A DNA stretch of 64,000 nt, taken from assembly GCF_023715415.1 (NCBI RefSeq), contig NZ_JAMBOB010000005.1:310001-374000 (forward strand). The letters run 5' to 3'. This document shows positions 17,561-26,976 of this stretch, in pieces. The first letter of the stretch is position 1, and every line of letters begins with the position of its first letter. A program made the translations under genes and the position numbers. Source of the DNA: Neobacillus niacini (lineage in GTDB: Bacteria > Bacillota > Bacilli > Bacillales > Cytobacillaceae). The notes under the pieces are model-generated. The model saw only the letters and a list, made by a program, of their open reading frames with translations. It made no database searches and was not told where the DNA came from.

Positions 17561-20194
17561 ATGAAATACTTGACTGGTTCAGAAATTCGAAAAATGTATT
17601 TAGATTTTTTCCAGGAGAAAGGGCATACTGTTGAACCAAGTGCGTCGCTTGTTCCTCATGAAGATCCAACATTATTATGGATTAATAGTGGTGTTGCCAC
17701 ATTAAAAAAATACTTCGATGGCCGTGTTATTCCAGCGAATCCAAGGATTACAAATGCTCAAAAATCAATTCGCACCAACGACATCGAGAACGTTGGGAAA
17801 ACTGCACGCCATCATACCTTTTTCGAAATGCTCGGCAACTTTTCTATTGGCGAATATTTTAAAGAGGAAGCGATTGAGTGGGCATGGGAGTTTTTAACGG
17901 ATAAAAAATGGATTGGCTGGGACGAAGAACTTCTTTCTGTTACGATTCATCCAGAGGACCATGAAGCATTTGATCTTTGGAATAAAAAAATTGGTATTCC
18001 AGAGGAGCGAATCATTCGTCTTGAAGGGAACTTCTGGGATATTGGTGAAGGCCCAAGTGGTCCGAATACCGAAATCTTCTATGACCGCGGTCCAGAGTAT
18101 GGGGATGATCCAGCTGATCCCGAATTATATCCGGGCGGCGAGAACGAACGGTATCTTGAGGTTTGGAATCTTGTATTTTCTCAGTTTAATCATAACCCGG
18201 ACGGAACGTATACGCCGCTGCCAAAGAAAAACATTGATACAGGCATGGGCCTAGAAAGAATGGCTTCTGTTGTTCAAAATGTACCAACTAACTTTGATAC
18301 CGATTTGTTTATCCCGATAATCAGAGCAACTGAAGAGATTTCTGGTGTGAAATATGGCGAGGATAAAGAAAAGGATACTGCTTTTAAGGTAGTTGCCGAC
18401 CATATTCGTACCGTTGCCTTTGCTGTGGGAGATGGGGCATTGCCATCAAACGAAGGTCGTGGATATGTATTACGACGCCTGCTTCGCCGAGCAGTCCGCT
18501 ATGCAAAACAGATTAATATTAACCGTCCTTTTATGTATGAATTGGTTCCAGTAGTAGGGGAAATCATGCATGATTTCTACCCAGAGGTAAAAGACAAGAC
18601 GGAGTTTATTCAGAAAGTGATAAAAAATGAAGAAGAACGCTTCCACGAAACCTTACATGAAGGTTTATCGATACTAGGGACTGTCATTAAAAAAGAGAAG
18701 GAAAAAGGAAGCGATACGATCTCTGGAAGTGATATTTTCCGACTGTATGACACCTATGGTTTCCCTGTAGAATTAACCGAAGAATATGCAGAAGAAGAGG
18801 GAATGAAGGTAGACCACGCAGGTTTTGAAACAGAAATGGAATTACAGCGTGAACGCGCTCGTGCTGCTCGCCAGGATGTCGATAGTATGCAGGTTCAAGG
18901 CGGCGTACTTGGAGACATTAAGGTAGATAGTGAATTCGTTGGATATGACCAACTTCAAACAAGCTCTACGGTTGTGGCAATCCTTAAAAATGGTGAATTG
19001 ATCGAGGAAGCATTTAGTGGTGACGAGGTTCAATTAATTCTTGATGTAACACCATTCTATGCCGAAAGCGGCGGGCAGATTGCAGACCGTGGAATGATTT
19101 ATGCAGAGGGTGTTGCCGTAGCGGTAAAAGACGTACAAAAAGCACCAAATGGTCAAAATCTTCATAAAGCAGTAGTAGAATCAGGAATACTAAAAAGTGA
19201 TGCAAAAGTGACAGCAACTGTAAATCAAGATAATCGAGTGCAAATTATCAAAAATCATACAGCTACCCACTTGCTTCACCAAGCACTAAAGGATGTTCTC
19301 GGAACACATGTAAACCAGGCAGGTTCACTAGTGGAACCAGATCGTCTCCGTTTTGATTTCTCACATTTTGGTCAAGTGAAGCCAGAAGAACTAGAGGAAA
19401 TTGAGAAAAATGTTAATCAGCAAATCTGGAGAAATATCGAAGTGAATATCAGCCTTAAACCGATTGCTGAAGCAAAAGAAATGGGTGCAATGGCTCTTTT
19501 CGGTGAAAAATATGGTGATATCGTTCGTGTTGTTAAAGTAGGCGATTATAGCTTAGAGCTTTGCGGCGGCTGTCACGTTCCAAATACATCTGTAATTGGT
19601 CTATTTAAAATCGTTTCTGAAGGCGGAATCGGTGCGGGGACGAGGAGAATAGAAGCTGTAACAGGTGAGTCAGCGTACCAATTGATGAACGATCAAGTGA
19701 GTTTATTAAAGGATGCAGCTGATAAGTTGAAAACAAATCCTAAAGAAGTCGTTAATCGAATTGAAGTCTTGATGTCTGAAATTAAACAACTTCAGCGTGA
19801 AAACGAATCGCTTGCTGCAAAACTAGGAAATATTGAAGCTGGCAGCCTTGTGTCAAAAGCAAGGGTAATTGACGGTGTAACGGTATTGGCAGCAAAGGTT
19901 CAAGCATCGGATATGAACAACTTGCGAAATATGGCTGATGAATTGAAGCAAAAGGTCGAATCAGCTGTAATCCTGCTCGGCAGTGTAAATGATGGGAAAG
20001 TTAATTTAATTGCTGCTGTCACAAAGGATTTAATTGACAAGGGATACCATGCTGGTAAATTAATCAAAGAAGTTGCTACACGCTGCGGCGGGGGTGGCGG
20101 CGGCAGACCTGATATGGCACAAGCTGGCGGAAAAGATCCAGAAAAACTAGACTCTGCCCTGCAATTCGTAGAAGAATGGGTGAAATCAATTTGA
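17561..20194 (+). CDS. alaS: alanyl-tRNA synthetase
   Basis: Charges tRNA-Ala; 877 aa, the standard bacterial length. Order of domains: class II catalytic core (starting [14 protein letters not shown]), tRNA-recognition region, editing domain with HTATHLLHQ (near 565) and the CGGCH metal site (near 668), and the C-terminal C-Ala/DHHA1 domain with the glycine stretch [15 protein letters not shown] near 842. ATG 17561 is chosen because AGGGAGG lies at 17545-17551. The frame is open further upstream only because it runs through the intergenic repeat. Expression depends on the T-box leader. Confidence 0.98.
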   Translation: MKYLTGSEIRKMYLDFFQEKGHTVEPSASLVPHEDPTLLWINSGVATLKKYFDGRVIPANPRITNAQKSIRTNDIENVGKTARHHTFFEMLGNFSIGEYFKEEAIEWAWEFLTDKKWIGWDEELLSVTIHPEDHEAFDLWNKKIGIPEERIIRLEGNFWDIGEGPSGPNTEIFYDRGPEYGDDPADPELYPGGENERYLEVWNLVFSQFNHNPDGTYTPLPKKNIDTGMGLERMASVVQNVPTNFDTDLFIPIIRATEEISGVKYGEDKEKDTAFKVVADHIRTVAFAVGDGALPSNEGRGYVLRRLLRRAVRYAKQININRPFMYELVPVVGEIMHDFYPEVKDKTEFIQKVIKNEEERFHETLHEGLSILGTVIKKEKEKGSDTISGSDIFRLYDTYGFPVELTEEYAEEEGMKVDHAGFETEMELQRERARAARQDVDSMQVQGGVLGDIKVDSEFVGYDQLQTSSTVVAILKNGELIEEAFSGDEVQLILDVTPFYAESGGQIADRGMIYAEGVAVAVKDVQKAPNGQNLHKAVVESGILKSDAKVTATVNQDNRVQIIKNHTATHLLHQALKDVLGTHVNQAGSLVEPDRLRFDFSHFGQVKPEELEEIEKNVNQQIWRNIEVNISLKPIAEAKEMGAMALFGEKYGDIVRVVKVGDYSLELCGGCHVPNTSVIGLFKIVSEGGIGAGTRRIEAVTGESAYQLMNDQVSLLKDAADKLKTNPKEVVNRIEVLMSEIKQLQRENESLAAKLGNIEAGSLVSKARVIDGVTVLAAKVQASDMNNLRNMADELKQKVESAVILLGSVNDGKVNLIAAVTKDLIDKGYHAGKLIKEVATRCGGGGGGRPDMAQAGGKDPEKLDSALQFVEEWVKSI

Positions 20195-20218
20195 TAATGA
20201 GACAAAGTAGTGTAATAT
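20191..20218 (+). promoter_or_regulatory. candidate promoter of yrzL-yrrK-yrzB
   Basis: TTGATA (20191-20196), 16-base spacer and TAATAT (20213-20218). It overlaps the alaS stop codon. Confidence 0.5.
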
Positions 20219-20293
20219 ATAGGTAACTAAGGCTAAAATTAGCAACGTGTACAAGTTAGTTATCTCCTCTACTAAAAATGCGAGGTGCATATG

Positions 20294-20560
20294 ATGAGCT
20301 CATTTGATAAAACGATGAGATTTAATTTTCCTGAAGAGCCTTTTGAACATGACGTAAATGATGTTCTTCTTCAAGTTTATGAGGCCTTACAGGAAAAAGG
20401 GTATAACCCAATTAATCAAATCGTCGGATATTTACTGTCCGGAGATCCTGCTTATATTCCCCGTCATCGGGATGCTAGGAATATCATTCGTAAACTTGAA
20501 CGGGATGAAATTATTGAGGAATTAGTTAAATACTATTTAAATCAACGACGCGAGGGTTAA
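20294..20560 (+). CDS. yrzL: IreB family regulatory phosphoprotein (YrzL, DUF965)
   Basis: Small cytosolic protein, 88 aa. It begins [15 protein letters not shown], the conserved IreB-family opening; in Enterococcus faecalis, Thr residues in this segment are phosphorylated by the IreK Ser/Thr kinase. The region [25 protein letters not shown] is the other family signature. ATG 20294 has GCGAGGTG 6 bases upstream; an ATG at 20291 and a GTG at 20285 are too close to it. The order yrzL-yrrK-yrzB is conserved across Firmicutes, and the three are packed within a few bases of each other. Confidence 0.92.
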   Translation: MSSFDKTMRFNFPEEPFEHDVNDVLLQVYEALQEKGYNPINQIVGYLLSGDPAYIPRHRDARNIIRKLERDEIIEELVKYYLNQRREG

Positions 20561-20563
20561 GAA

Positions 20564-20980
20564 ATGCGGATTATGGGATTAGATGTAGGCTCTAAGACAG
20601 TCGGGATTGCTATTAGCGATGAGCTTGGCTGGACTGCACAGGGCCTCAAAACCCTCAAAATTGACGAAGAAAAAAATAAGTTTGGTTTTGATGAAATTGG
20701 TCAATTAATAAAAGAGTATGGAATCAGTCAAGTTGTTATTGGGCTGCCAAAGAATATGAATGGTTCCATTGGACCTCGTGGTGAAGCCAGTAAGCGATAC
20801 GCAGAGGAAATTGAAAATCAATTTTCAGTTTCAACCATTTTATGGGACGAGCGGTTAACGACAATGGCAGCAGAACGGGTTTTGCTTGAAGCGGATGTCA
20901 GCCGTAAAAAGCGAAAAAAAGTAATTGATAAAATGGCAGCTATGATGATTTTACAAGGCTATCTTGATAGCAAAAATTAA
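20564..20980 (+). CDS. yrrK: putative Holliday junction resolvase / pre-16S rRNA nuclease (YrrK, RuvX/YqgF)
   Basis: RNase H-like fold nuclease of 138 aa. The first catalytic aspartate is in [15 protein letters not shown] (residues 5-19), the second acidic site is near [12 protein letters not shown] (about 63-74), and the third is [11 protein letters not shown] (about 101-111). E. coli YqgF acts on the 5' end of pre-16S rRNA and relatives resolve Holliday junctions; which role applies here is not shown. It starts 3 bases after yrzL and is followed by yrzB. Confidence 0.93.
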   Translation: MRIMGLDVGSKTVGIAISDELGWTAQGLKTLKIDEEKNKFGFDEIGQLIKEYGISQVVIGLPKNMNGSIGPRGEASKRYAEEIENQFSVSTILWDERLTTMAAERVLLEADVSRKKRKKVIDKMAAMMILQGYLDSKN

Positions 20981-20992
20981 TGAGGTGAAGAT

Positions 20993-21283
20993 ATGGAACA
21001 CGGAGAAAATCAAATTACAATTGTAGATGAAAAAGGTAACGAACAACTATGTGAAGTACTTTTTACATTTGAATCAGAGGATTTTGGCAAGTCTTATGTA
21101 TTGTTTCAACAAGTAGGCGGAGCCGAAGACGATGAAGAAGGTCCTGAAATTCATGCCTATGCCTTCAATCCTAATGATGAGGATGGCGAAGGTGAATTAA
21201 TTCCGATTGAAACGGAAGAAGAATGGGACATGGTAGAAGAAATGCTCAATACCTTCTACGACGAGCAAGAAGACGAAGAATAA
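20993..21283 (+). CDS. yrzB: DUF1292 family protein (YrzB)
   Basis: Very acidic 96-aa protein. It begins with a beta-rich segment ([22 protein letters not shown]), contains YVLFQQVG, and ends with a run of Asp/Glu. This is the DUF1292 pattern. The function is unknown, but the gene is a constant neighbour of yrrK and yrzL. ATG with GAGGTGAAG upstream, 12 bases after yrrK. A terminator follows. Confidence 0.9.
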   Translation: MEHGENQITIVDEKGNEQLCEVLFTFESEDFGKSYVLFQQVGGAEDDEEGPEIHAYAFNPNDEDGEGELIPIETEEEWDMVEEMLNTFYDEQEDEE

Positions 21284-21292
21284 AACAAGTAC

Positions 21293-21323
21293 AAAAAACG
21301 ACCCTGTTAATGGGTCGTTTTTT
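21293..21323 (+). terminator. terminator of the yrzL-yrrK-yrzB operon
   Basis: AAAAAACGACCC (21293-21304) pairs with GGGTCGTTTTTT (21312-21323). Confidence 0.9.
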
Positions 21324-21474
21324 GTTATGTCATGGTTGAATACGCTTACGATTTTCGTGTAAAATTGACATTTTTCGCTATTTATGCTGAAATAATATTT
21401 GATACGCAATTTCAAAAATGCGAAAAAAGAGTTTGAAAGATATATGTTTCTGGGCTTATGGGAGGGTCAATTAG

Positions 21475-22611
21475 ATGTCAACAGAAGAGACACACTCGAA
21501 AAAAGAGGTCATACGAAAGAAAATGCTGGAGCACCAAAGCGAAGCAAGAATTGTTCGCAGGATTGTTTTAATTATTACAATCGTGGCTATTTTAATCCTC
21601 GTCTTTATCGGCGGAGGGGGTTATCTCTACATCAAGTCAGCACTGCAGCCTGTTGACAAGGATAGTAAAGTTCAGAAAAAGGTAGAAATCCCAATAGGGT
21701 CATCCGTAACGGGAATATCTGAGAAATTGGAATCTAACGGAATCATTAAAAATGCTAAAGTCTTTAAATACTATGTTAAATTTAAAAATGAAGCTGGTTT
21801 TATGGCTGGAGAATATGAACTGAGTCCTTCGATGGAGATTCCAGAAATTATTAATCGCCTAAAAACAGGAAAGGTCTTGCAGCAAGCTGCTTTTCAGTTA
21901 ACGATTCCAGAAGGTAAACAGTTAAAGGAAATCGCCCAAATCATTGCAAAAACGGTAAATAAATCGGAAGAAGAAGTGTTTACTCAATTAAATGATCGAA
22001 CATTTATTCAAAAAATGATGGGGAAATTTCCTGATTTATTAACAACAGATATACTGAATCCTGCTATTAAATATCCACTCGAGGGCTATTTGTTTCCAGC
22101 AACCTATCCATTCTACAAGCCAAATCCAACAGTAGAAGAAATGATTGTTACGATGCTCGAACAAACTAGAAAAGTGATTACACCTTATTTGGCAGAACTC
22201 AGTGAAGAAGAGTTTACCGCACACCAGTTGTTGACGATGTCCTCCTTGATTGAAGAAGAGGCAACGGAAAAAGCGGATCGTAAAGATATCTCGAGTGTCT
22301 TTTATAATCGAATCGAACAAGATATGCCTTTACAGACAGATCCAACCGTTTTATATGCGCAAGGTAAACACAAGGAAAGAGTTTTATACGAGGATTTAGA
22401 AGTAAATTCACCTTATAATACTTATAAGCATAAGGGACTTCCTCCAGGTCCGATTGCGAATGCAGGCAAAGATTCAATCGAGGCGGCTTTAAATCCATCT
22501 GAAACGAAGTATTTGTATTTCCTAGCTACAGCCGGAGGAGATGTTATTTTCACAAAAACTCTAGAGGAACATAATGCGGCAAAAGCTGAGCATATTACCA
22601 ATAATAATTAA
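21475..22611 (+). CDS. mltG: endolytic murein transglycosylase MltG (YrrL)
   Basis: Membrane-anchored lytic transglycosylase that cuts nascent glycan strands and sets their length. The 378-aa product has a charged cytoplasmic N-terminus, one transmembrane helix at about residues 32-54, then a LysM-like subdomain and the YceG catalytic domain. The catalytic glutamate lies in SSLIEEEATEKADRKDISSV (near 258-277), followed by family motif SPYNTYKHKGLPPGPIANAG near 311-330. ATG follows GGGAGGG. A candidate promoter, TTGACA at 21365 with TG-N-TGAAAT ending at 21393, is weak. Confidence 0.93.
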   Translation: MSTEETHSKKEVIRKKMLEHQSEARIVRRIVLIITIVAILILVFIGGGGYLYIKSALQPVDKDSKVQKKVEIPIGSSVTGISEKLESNGIIKNAKVFKYYVKFKNEAGFMAGEYELSPSMEIPEIINRLKTGKVLQQAAFQLTIPEGKQLKEIAQIIAKTVNKSEEEVFTQLNDRTFIQKMMGKFPDLLTTDILNPAIKYPLEGYLFPATYPFYKPNPTVEEMIVTMLEQTRKVITPYLAELSEEEFTAHQLLTMSSLIEEEATEKADRKDISSVFYNRIEQDMPLQTDPTVLYAQGKHKERVLYEDLEVNSPYNTYKHKGLPPGPIANAGKDSIEAALNPSETKYLYFLATAGGDVIFTKTLEEHNAAKAEHITNNN

Positions 22612-22685
22612 TAAAGACACAGGGGGGAATGGTTTTCTTTCCTCCCTGTTTGTGTTAAAATAGTTCAAGTGTTTTATGAGCAGAT

Positions 22686-22714
22686 AATAGCGTTTCTTAG
22701 AACGCTATTTTTTC
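22686..22714 (+). terminator. terminator between mltG and trmR
   Basis: AATAGCGTT (22686-22694) pairs perfectly with AACGCTATT (22701-22709), followed by Ts. An upstream extended -10 (TG-N-TAAAAT, 22653-22661) could make this an attenuator of trmR instead. Confidence 0.85.
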
Positions 22715-22771
22715 ATGTCTAAAGAGCAGCATTGTGGCAACAATGCTTTAAAAGAGGCAGGTGATGGCAGT

Positions 22772-23413
22772 TTGTTGAATGATAAACTGCATTCTTATAT
22801 TGAGGAACTGATTCCAGGACGTGAACCATTGTTTATCGAAATGGAAAAATACGCATTAGAAAATAAGGTACCGATTATGGAGCTTGTTGGAATTGAAGCT
22901 CTCCTGCAACTATTAAGAATTCAAAACTCTAGTAAAATTCTTGAGGTAGGAACTGCAATTGGTTATTCTGCCTTACGAATGGCGGAGGCTCTGCCAAATG
23001 CGAGCATCGTTACGATAGAAAGAGACATAGATAGAATACAGGCTGCAGAAGAATATATAGTTCGTTCGAAGCATGGCAAACAGGTTATTTTGATTAAAGG
23101 TGATGCCTTAGAGGTTGAGGAGCTTGTAGGTGAACAAGCCCCATACGACACCATATTTGTAGATGCTGCAAAGGGACAATATCAAAAATTCTTTGAGATG
23201 TATTCCAAATACCTTAGTATTGATGGCATCATCATAACCGATAATGTTTTATTTAAAGGTCTTGTTACACAATCAGAGATTGAATCAAAAAGGATTCGTA
23301 ATCTTGTCAGGAAAATAGATAACTTCAATCAATGGCTGATGAATCATCCTGATTATCATACAGTGATTCTCCCTGTTGGTGATGGGATTGCTATTAGTAA
23401 AAAGAAGAGGTGA
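22772..23413 (+). CDS. trmR: tRNA 5-hydroxyuridine methyltransferase TrmR (YrrM)
   Basis: SAM-dependent O-methyltransferase that makes 5-methoxyuridine (mo5U) at the tRNA wobble position from ho5U. Motif I ILEVGTAIGYSALRMAEALP is at about residues 55-74, the acidic motif VTIERD near 81, and a metal-binding DAAKGQY and TDNVLFKG further on. This is the small cation-dependent O-methyltransferase fold. Start: TTG 22772 lies 7 bases after AGGTGA; the upstream ATG at 22715 sits on a terminator T-run without a ribosome site. The next two genes encode the hydroxylation proteins, so the operon makes mo5U. Confidence 0.9.
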   Translation: MLNDKLHSYIEELIPGREPLFIEMEKYALENKVPIMELVGIEALLQLLRIQNSSKILEVGTAIGYSALRMAEALPNASIVTIERDIDRIQAAEEYIVRSKHGKQVILIKGDALEVEELVGEQAPYDTIFVDAAKGQYQKFFEMYSKYLSIDGIIITDNVLFKGLVTQSEIESKRIRNLVRKIDNFNQWLMNHPDYHTVILPVGDGIAISKKKR

Positions 23414-23418
23414 CTAAA

Positions 23419-24348
23419 ATGAAAAGAACGGAATTATTAGTTACTCCACTGTCAGTTGACGATATAATGCCGCTAGCTGAAGCTGGTGCCGATGCGTTTG
23501 TAGTTGGAGAACAAAGATATGGATTACGTTTAGCAGGCGAATTTAATCGTGAACAGGTAAAGCAGGCGATAGAATTAGCACATTCTAAAGAGAAAAAAGT
23601 CTATGTTGCCATGAATGCTATTTTTCATAATGAAAAAATGGATGAATTAAGTGATTATATTAAATTTGCTCAAGAAGCAAATGCCGATGCAATTATCTTT
23701 GGTGATCCTGCTGTCTTAATGACTGCACGTGAAGCAGCACCTGAAATGAAGCTGCATTGGAGCACGGAAACGCTTGGAACAAATTGGTTTTCCTGTAACT
23801 ATTGGGGTCAAAAAGGTGCCAAAAGAGCTGTTCTAGCCCGTGAAATGAATATGGATGCAATCGTGGAAATCAAAGAAAATGCTGAGGTTGAAATAGAGGT
23901 TCAAGTTCATGGGATGAGCTGTATGTTCCAATCTAAACGGTCACTTCTTGGAAACTATTATGAGTACCAAGGAAAAGTTATGGAAATCGAAAACCGTAAA
24001 GCGGAAAAAAATATGTTCATACATGATAAAGAAAGAGAAAATAAATATCCAATCTTTGAAGATGAGAATGGCACTCATATTATGAGTCCAAATGATATTT
24101 GTATCATTGACGAGCTGCAGGAAATGCTTGAAGCAGGTGTAGATTCCTTTAAAATTGATGGAATCTTAAAGTCTTCAGACTATCTTATTGCAGTAACAAA
24201 GGCATACCGTGAAGCGATTGACTTATTCTATAAGGACACTGATTTATATGACGATAAAAAAGACGAGCTATTAGAAGCTATTGAGTCTGTACAGCCAGAA
24301 AATCGCAAATTAGACACCGGATTCTTTTTCAAAGAAACAGTTTACTAA
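23419..24348 (+). CDS. trhP1: tRNA hydroxylation protein P1 (U32 peptidase family, YrrN)
   Basis: U32-family protein of 309 aa that, with TrhP2, is required for prephenate-dependent formation of 5-hydroxyuridine at tRNA U34 in B. subtilis. It begins ELLVTPLSVDDIMPLAEAGADAFVVG and carries the U32-like VQVHGMSCMFQSKRSLLGNYY segment near 160-180 in a modified form with fewer cysteines than TrhP2. ATG 23419 is 6 bases after AGAGGTG; an earlier in-frame GTG is inside that box. It starts 5 bases after the trmR stop. The old name peptidase reflects the family, not a shown activity. Confidence 0.92.
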   Translation: MKRTELLVTPLSVDDIMPLAEAGADAFVVGEQRYGLRLAGEFNREQVKQAIELAHSKEKKVYVAMNAIFHNEKMDELSDYIKFAQEANADAIIFGDPAVLMTAREAAPEMKLHWSTETLGTNWFSCNYWGQKGAKRAVLAREMNMDAIVEIKENAEVEIEVQVHGMSCMFQSKRSLLGNYYEYQGKVMEIENRKAEKNMFIHDKERENKYPIFEDENGTHIMSPNDICIIDELQEMLEAGVDSFKIDGILKSSDYLIAVTKAYREAIDLFYKDTDLYDDKKDELLEAIESVQPENRKLDTGFFFKETVY

Positions 24349-24365
24349 AAAGGAGGAGTTCATTC

Positions 24366-25637
24366 GTGGATACAGTTAAAGAAAATATTTCTGAAATCAT
24401 CGATGGAAAACGCGTGATTGTGAAAAAACCAGAACTCCTTGCGCCCGCAGGAAATCTTGAAAAATTAAAAATTGCTGTTCAATATGGTGCTGATGCCGTA
24501 TTTATTGGCGGTCAGGAATATGGTTTACGTTCAAACGCTGATAACTTTACATTTGAAGAAATGAAGGAAGGCGTAGAATTCGCTAAAAAATTTGGAGCAA
24601 AAATATACGTAACAACTAATATTTTTGCTCACAACGAGAATATTGATGGGTTAGAAGACTACATCCTTGGGTTAAAGGAAACAGGAATAGCCGGGATTAT
24701 CGTTGCAGACCCATTAATTATTGAAACATGCCGCAGACTGGCACCAGAAATTGAAATTCACATCAGCACGCAGCAATCTATTACAAACTGGAAAACAGCT
24801 CAGTTTTGGAAAGAAAGCGGTGCGGAACGTGTCGTTTTAGCGCGTGAGGCAAGTGCAGAAGAAATTAGAGAAATGAAGAAAAAAGTCGATGTTGAGATTG
24901 AAATCTTTATTCATGGAGCAATGTGTATTGCCTATTCTGGACGTTGTACACTAAGTAACCACATGACCGCTAGGGATTCAAACCGAGGCGGCTGCTGTCA
25001 GTCCTGCCGTTGGGATTATGATTTATATCAACTTGAAGGCAGTACAACAGAAGTGCCTTTATATGGCGAGAATGATGCGCCATTTGCCATGAGCCCTAAG
25101 GATCTCAACCTGATTCAAGCGATTCCTCAAATGATTGAGCTTGGAATTGATAGCTTGAAAATTGAAGGCCGAATGAAGTCGATTCACTATATTGCTACGG
25201 TTGTCAGTGTATATAGAAAGGTTATTGACGCCTATTGTGCCGACCCAGACAATTTCGTGATTAAGCGTGAGTGGTTAGAAGAGCTGGACAAATGTGCGAA
25301 TCGTGAAACAGCACCTGCATTTTTTGAAGGAGTTCCTGGGTATAAAGAGCAAATGTTTGGTAATCATAGCAACAAGACAAAGTTTGAATTTGTCGGTCTT
25401 GTGTTGGATTACAACGAAGAAACGCAAATGGTTACCCTTCAACAACGAAACCACTTTAAACCGGGTCAGGAAGTCGAATTCTTTGGTCCGGAAATTCAAA
25501 ACTTTACACATGTGATAGATAAAATTTGGGATGAAAAAGGTAATGAACTGGATGCAGCAAGACATCCGCTTCAAATTGTACAATTTAAATTGGACAAACC
25601 GGTTTACCCTAACAACATGATGCGAAAGGAGAACTAG
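24366..25637 (+). CDS. trhP2: tRNA hydroxylation protein P2 (U32 peptidase family, YrrO)
   Basis: Partner of TrhP1 in ho5U synthesis, 423 aa. The core begins [29 protein letters not shown], a TIM-barrel-like opening. The full U32 signature with cysteines is [18 protein letters not shown] (near 180-197), followed by [12 protein letters not shown] near 204-215; these four or more cysteines are the type that ligate an Fe-S cluster in TrhP. A C-terminal beta-barrel extension starts near 330. Start GTG at 24366 has AGGAGG upstream. It is the last gene of the trmR-trhP1-trhP2 set, and udk follows after 4 bases. Confidence 0.93.
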   Translation: MDTVKENISEIIDGKRVIVKKPELLAPAGNLEKLKIAVQYGADAVFIGGQEYGLRSNADNFTFEEMKEGVEFAKKFGAKIYVTTNIFAHNENIDGLEDYILGLKETGIAGIIVADPLIIETCRRLAPEIEIHISTQQSITNWKTAQFWKESGAERVVLAREASAEEIREMKKKVDVEIEIFIHGAMCIAYSGRCTLSNHMTARDSNRGGCCQSCRWDYDLYQLEGSTTEVPLYGENDAPFAMSPKDLNLIQAIPQMIELGIDSLKIEGRMKSIHYIATVVSVYRKVIDAYCADPDNFVIKREWLEELDKCANRETAPAFFEGVPGYKEQMFGNHSNKTKFEFVGLVLDYNEETQMVTLQQRNHFKPGQEVEFFGPEIQNFTHVIDKIWDEKGNELDAARHPLQIVQFKLDKPVYPNNMMRKEN

Positions 25638-25641
25638 GTTG

Positions 25642-26274
25642 ATGCGCAAACCGGTTGTTATTGGTGTTGCCGGAGGTTCCGGCTCAGGGAAAACTAGTGT
25701 AACAAAGGCAATCTATGAAAGCTTTAAAGGTCATTCTATAACCATGCTTCAACAGGATTATTATTATAAAGACCAAAGTGATTTACCCTTTGAGGAACGC
25801 TTAAAGACGAATTATGATCATCCCTTGGCGTTTGATAATGATTTGCTTATCGAACATATTGAAAAGCTGTTACGTTACGAGCCGATTGAAAAACCAGTTT
25901 ATGATTATTCGCTGCATACCCGCTCAAAAGAAATCATTGATGTTGAACCGAAAGATGTTATTATACTAGAAGGTATACTTGTTCTTGAAGATGAGCGATT
26001 GCGAAAATTGATGGACATGAAGCTGTTTGTTGACACAGATGCGGATATTCGGATTCTCAGAAGGATGTCACGTGACATTAAAGAGCGTGGGCGGACATTG
26101 GACTCAGTTATTGAGCAATATACGAATGTGGTTCGTCCGATGCACAATCAATTTATTGAACCGACCAAAAGATATGCAGATGTTATAATTCCTGAAGGCG
26201 GTCAAAATCATGTGGCGATTGATTTAATGGTCACAAAAATTCAAACAATTCTTGAACAAAAGTCAATTTTATGA
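25642..26274 (+). CDS. udk: uridine kinase
   Basis: Phosphorylates uridine and cytidine in pyrimidine salvage; 210 aa. The P-loop GGSGSGKTS is at residues 11-19. It is followed by QQDYYYKD (about 38-45) and FDHP-like [10 protein letters not shown], the ILEGILVL beta strand near 108 and the RD-rich lid [10 protein letters not shown] near 136-145. The start was taken at ATG 25642, 10 bases after AAAGGAG; a TTG at 25639 is also possible. It directly follows trhP2, as in B. subtilis. Confidence 0.95.
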   Translation: MRKPVVIGVAGGSGSGKTSVTKAIYESFKGHSITMLQQDYYYKDQSDLPFEERLKTNYDHPLAFDNDLLIEHIEKLLRYEPIEKPVYDYSLHTRSKEIIDVEPKDVIILEGILVLEDERLRKLMDMKLFVDTDADIRILRRMSRDIKERGRTLDSVIEQYTNVVRPMHNQFIEPTKRYADVIIPEGGQNHVAIDLMVTKIQTILEQKSIL

Positions 26275-26434
26275 AACAATAGCTTAAAGATTAGGTTAAA
26301 ATGAATCCATATTGGATGAATACTGGTTGCGCGCCCTTTAAGAGGACGCGCTCCTATGTATTTATGTGATTCCTACATAACATTATCAAACACAATCTAT
26401 GGGGGATTGTGAAGACTAGAAGGAGTGAGAAGTT

Positions 26435-26911
26435 TTGGCGATTGAAAAAGTATTTCCAATGACACAGGCGGGTAAAGACAAACTTATCCAGGAGCTTGAA
26501 CATTTAAAATCTGTAAAGCGTAAAGAAGTTGTAGAAAGAATTAAAATTGCAAGAAGTTTCGGAGATTTATCTGAAAACTCTGAATATGATTCTGCAAAAG
26601 AAGAACAGGCATTTGTAGAAGGTCGTATTACAACTTTAGAAAATATGATTCGCAATGCTAAGATTATTGAAGAAGGCGACACGGCTAGTGATGCAGTTAC
26701 ATTAGGCAGATCTGTTACATTTGTGGAACTTCCCAATGGTGATGAAGAAACTTATACGATCGTTGGAAGTGCAGAGGCAGATCCGTTTGAAGGGAAAATT
26801 TCAAACGATTCTCCAATAGCAAAAAGCTTACTTGGCAAAAAAGTGGGCGATCAGGTATCTGTTCAAACACCTGGCGGCGAAATGAGCGTCAGAATTGTCT
26901 CGATTAAGTAA
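26435..26911 (+). CDS. greA: transcription elongation factor GreA
   Basis: Rescues backtracked RNA polymerase by stimulating transcript cleavage. The 158-aa protein has the N-terminal coiled coil (about 10-75), whose tip carries the acidic pair in [13 protein letters not shown], and a C-terminal FKBP-like domain (about 80-158; [20 protein letters not shown]). Start TTG follows AAGGAGTGAG. The preceding 160-base gap holds two hairpins but no clear terminator. The terminator behind it overlaps the pbpI ribosome-binding site. Confidence 0.97.
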   Translation: MAIEKVFPMTQAGKDKLIQELEHLKSVKRKEVVERIKIARSFGDLSENSEYDSAKEEQAFVEGRITTLENMIRNAKIIEEGDTASDAVTLGRSVTFVELPNGDEETYTIVGSAEADPFEGKISNDSPIAKSLLGKKVGDQVSVQTPGGEMSVRIVSIK

Positions 26912-26942
26912 ATGATTTTTATCAATATGTTTGAAAACGCTG

Positions 26943-26975
26943 CACCTCGTCAAAACTTTTGACGAGGTGTTTTTT
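26943..26975 (+). terminator. terminator of greA, overlapping the pbpI ribosome-binding site
   Basis: CACCTCGTCAAAA and TTTTGACGAGGTG form a stem (26943-26969) followed by TTTTTT. The right arm GAGGTG is also the Shine-Dalgarno of pbpI. Confidence 0.88.
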
Positions 26976-26976
26976 C

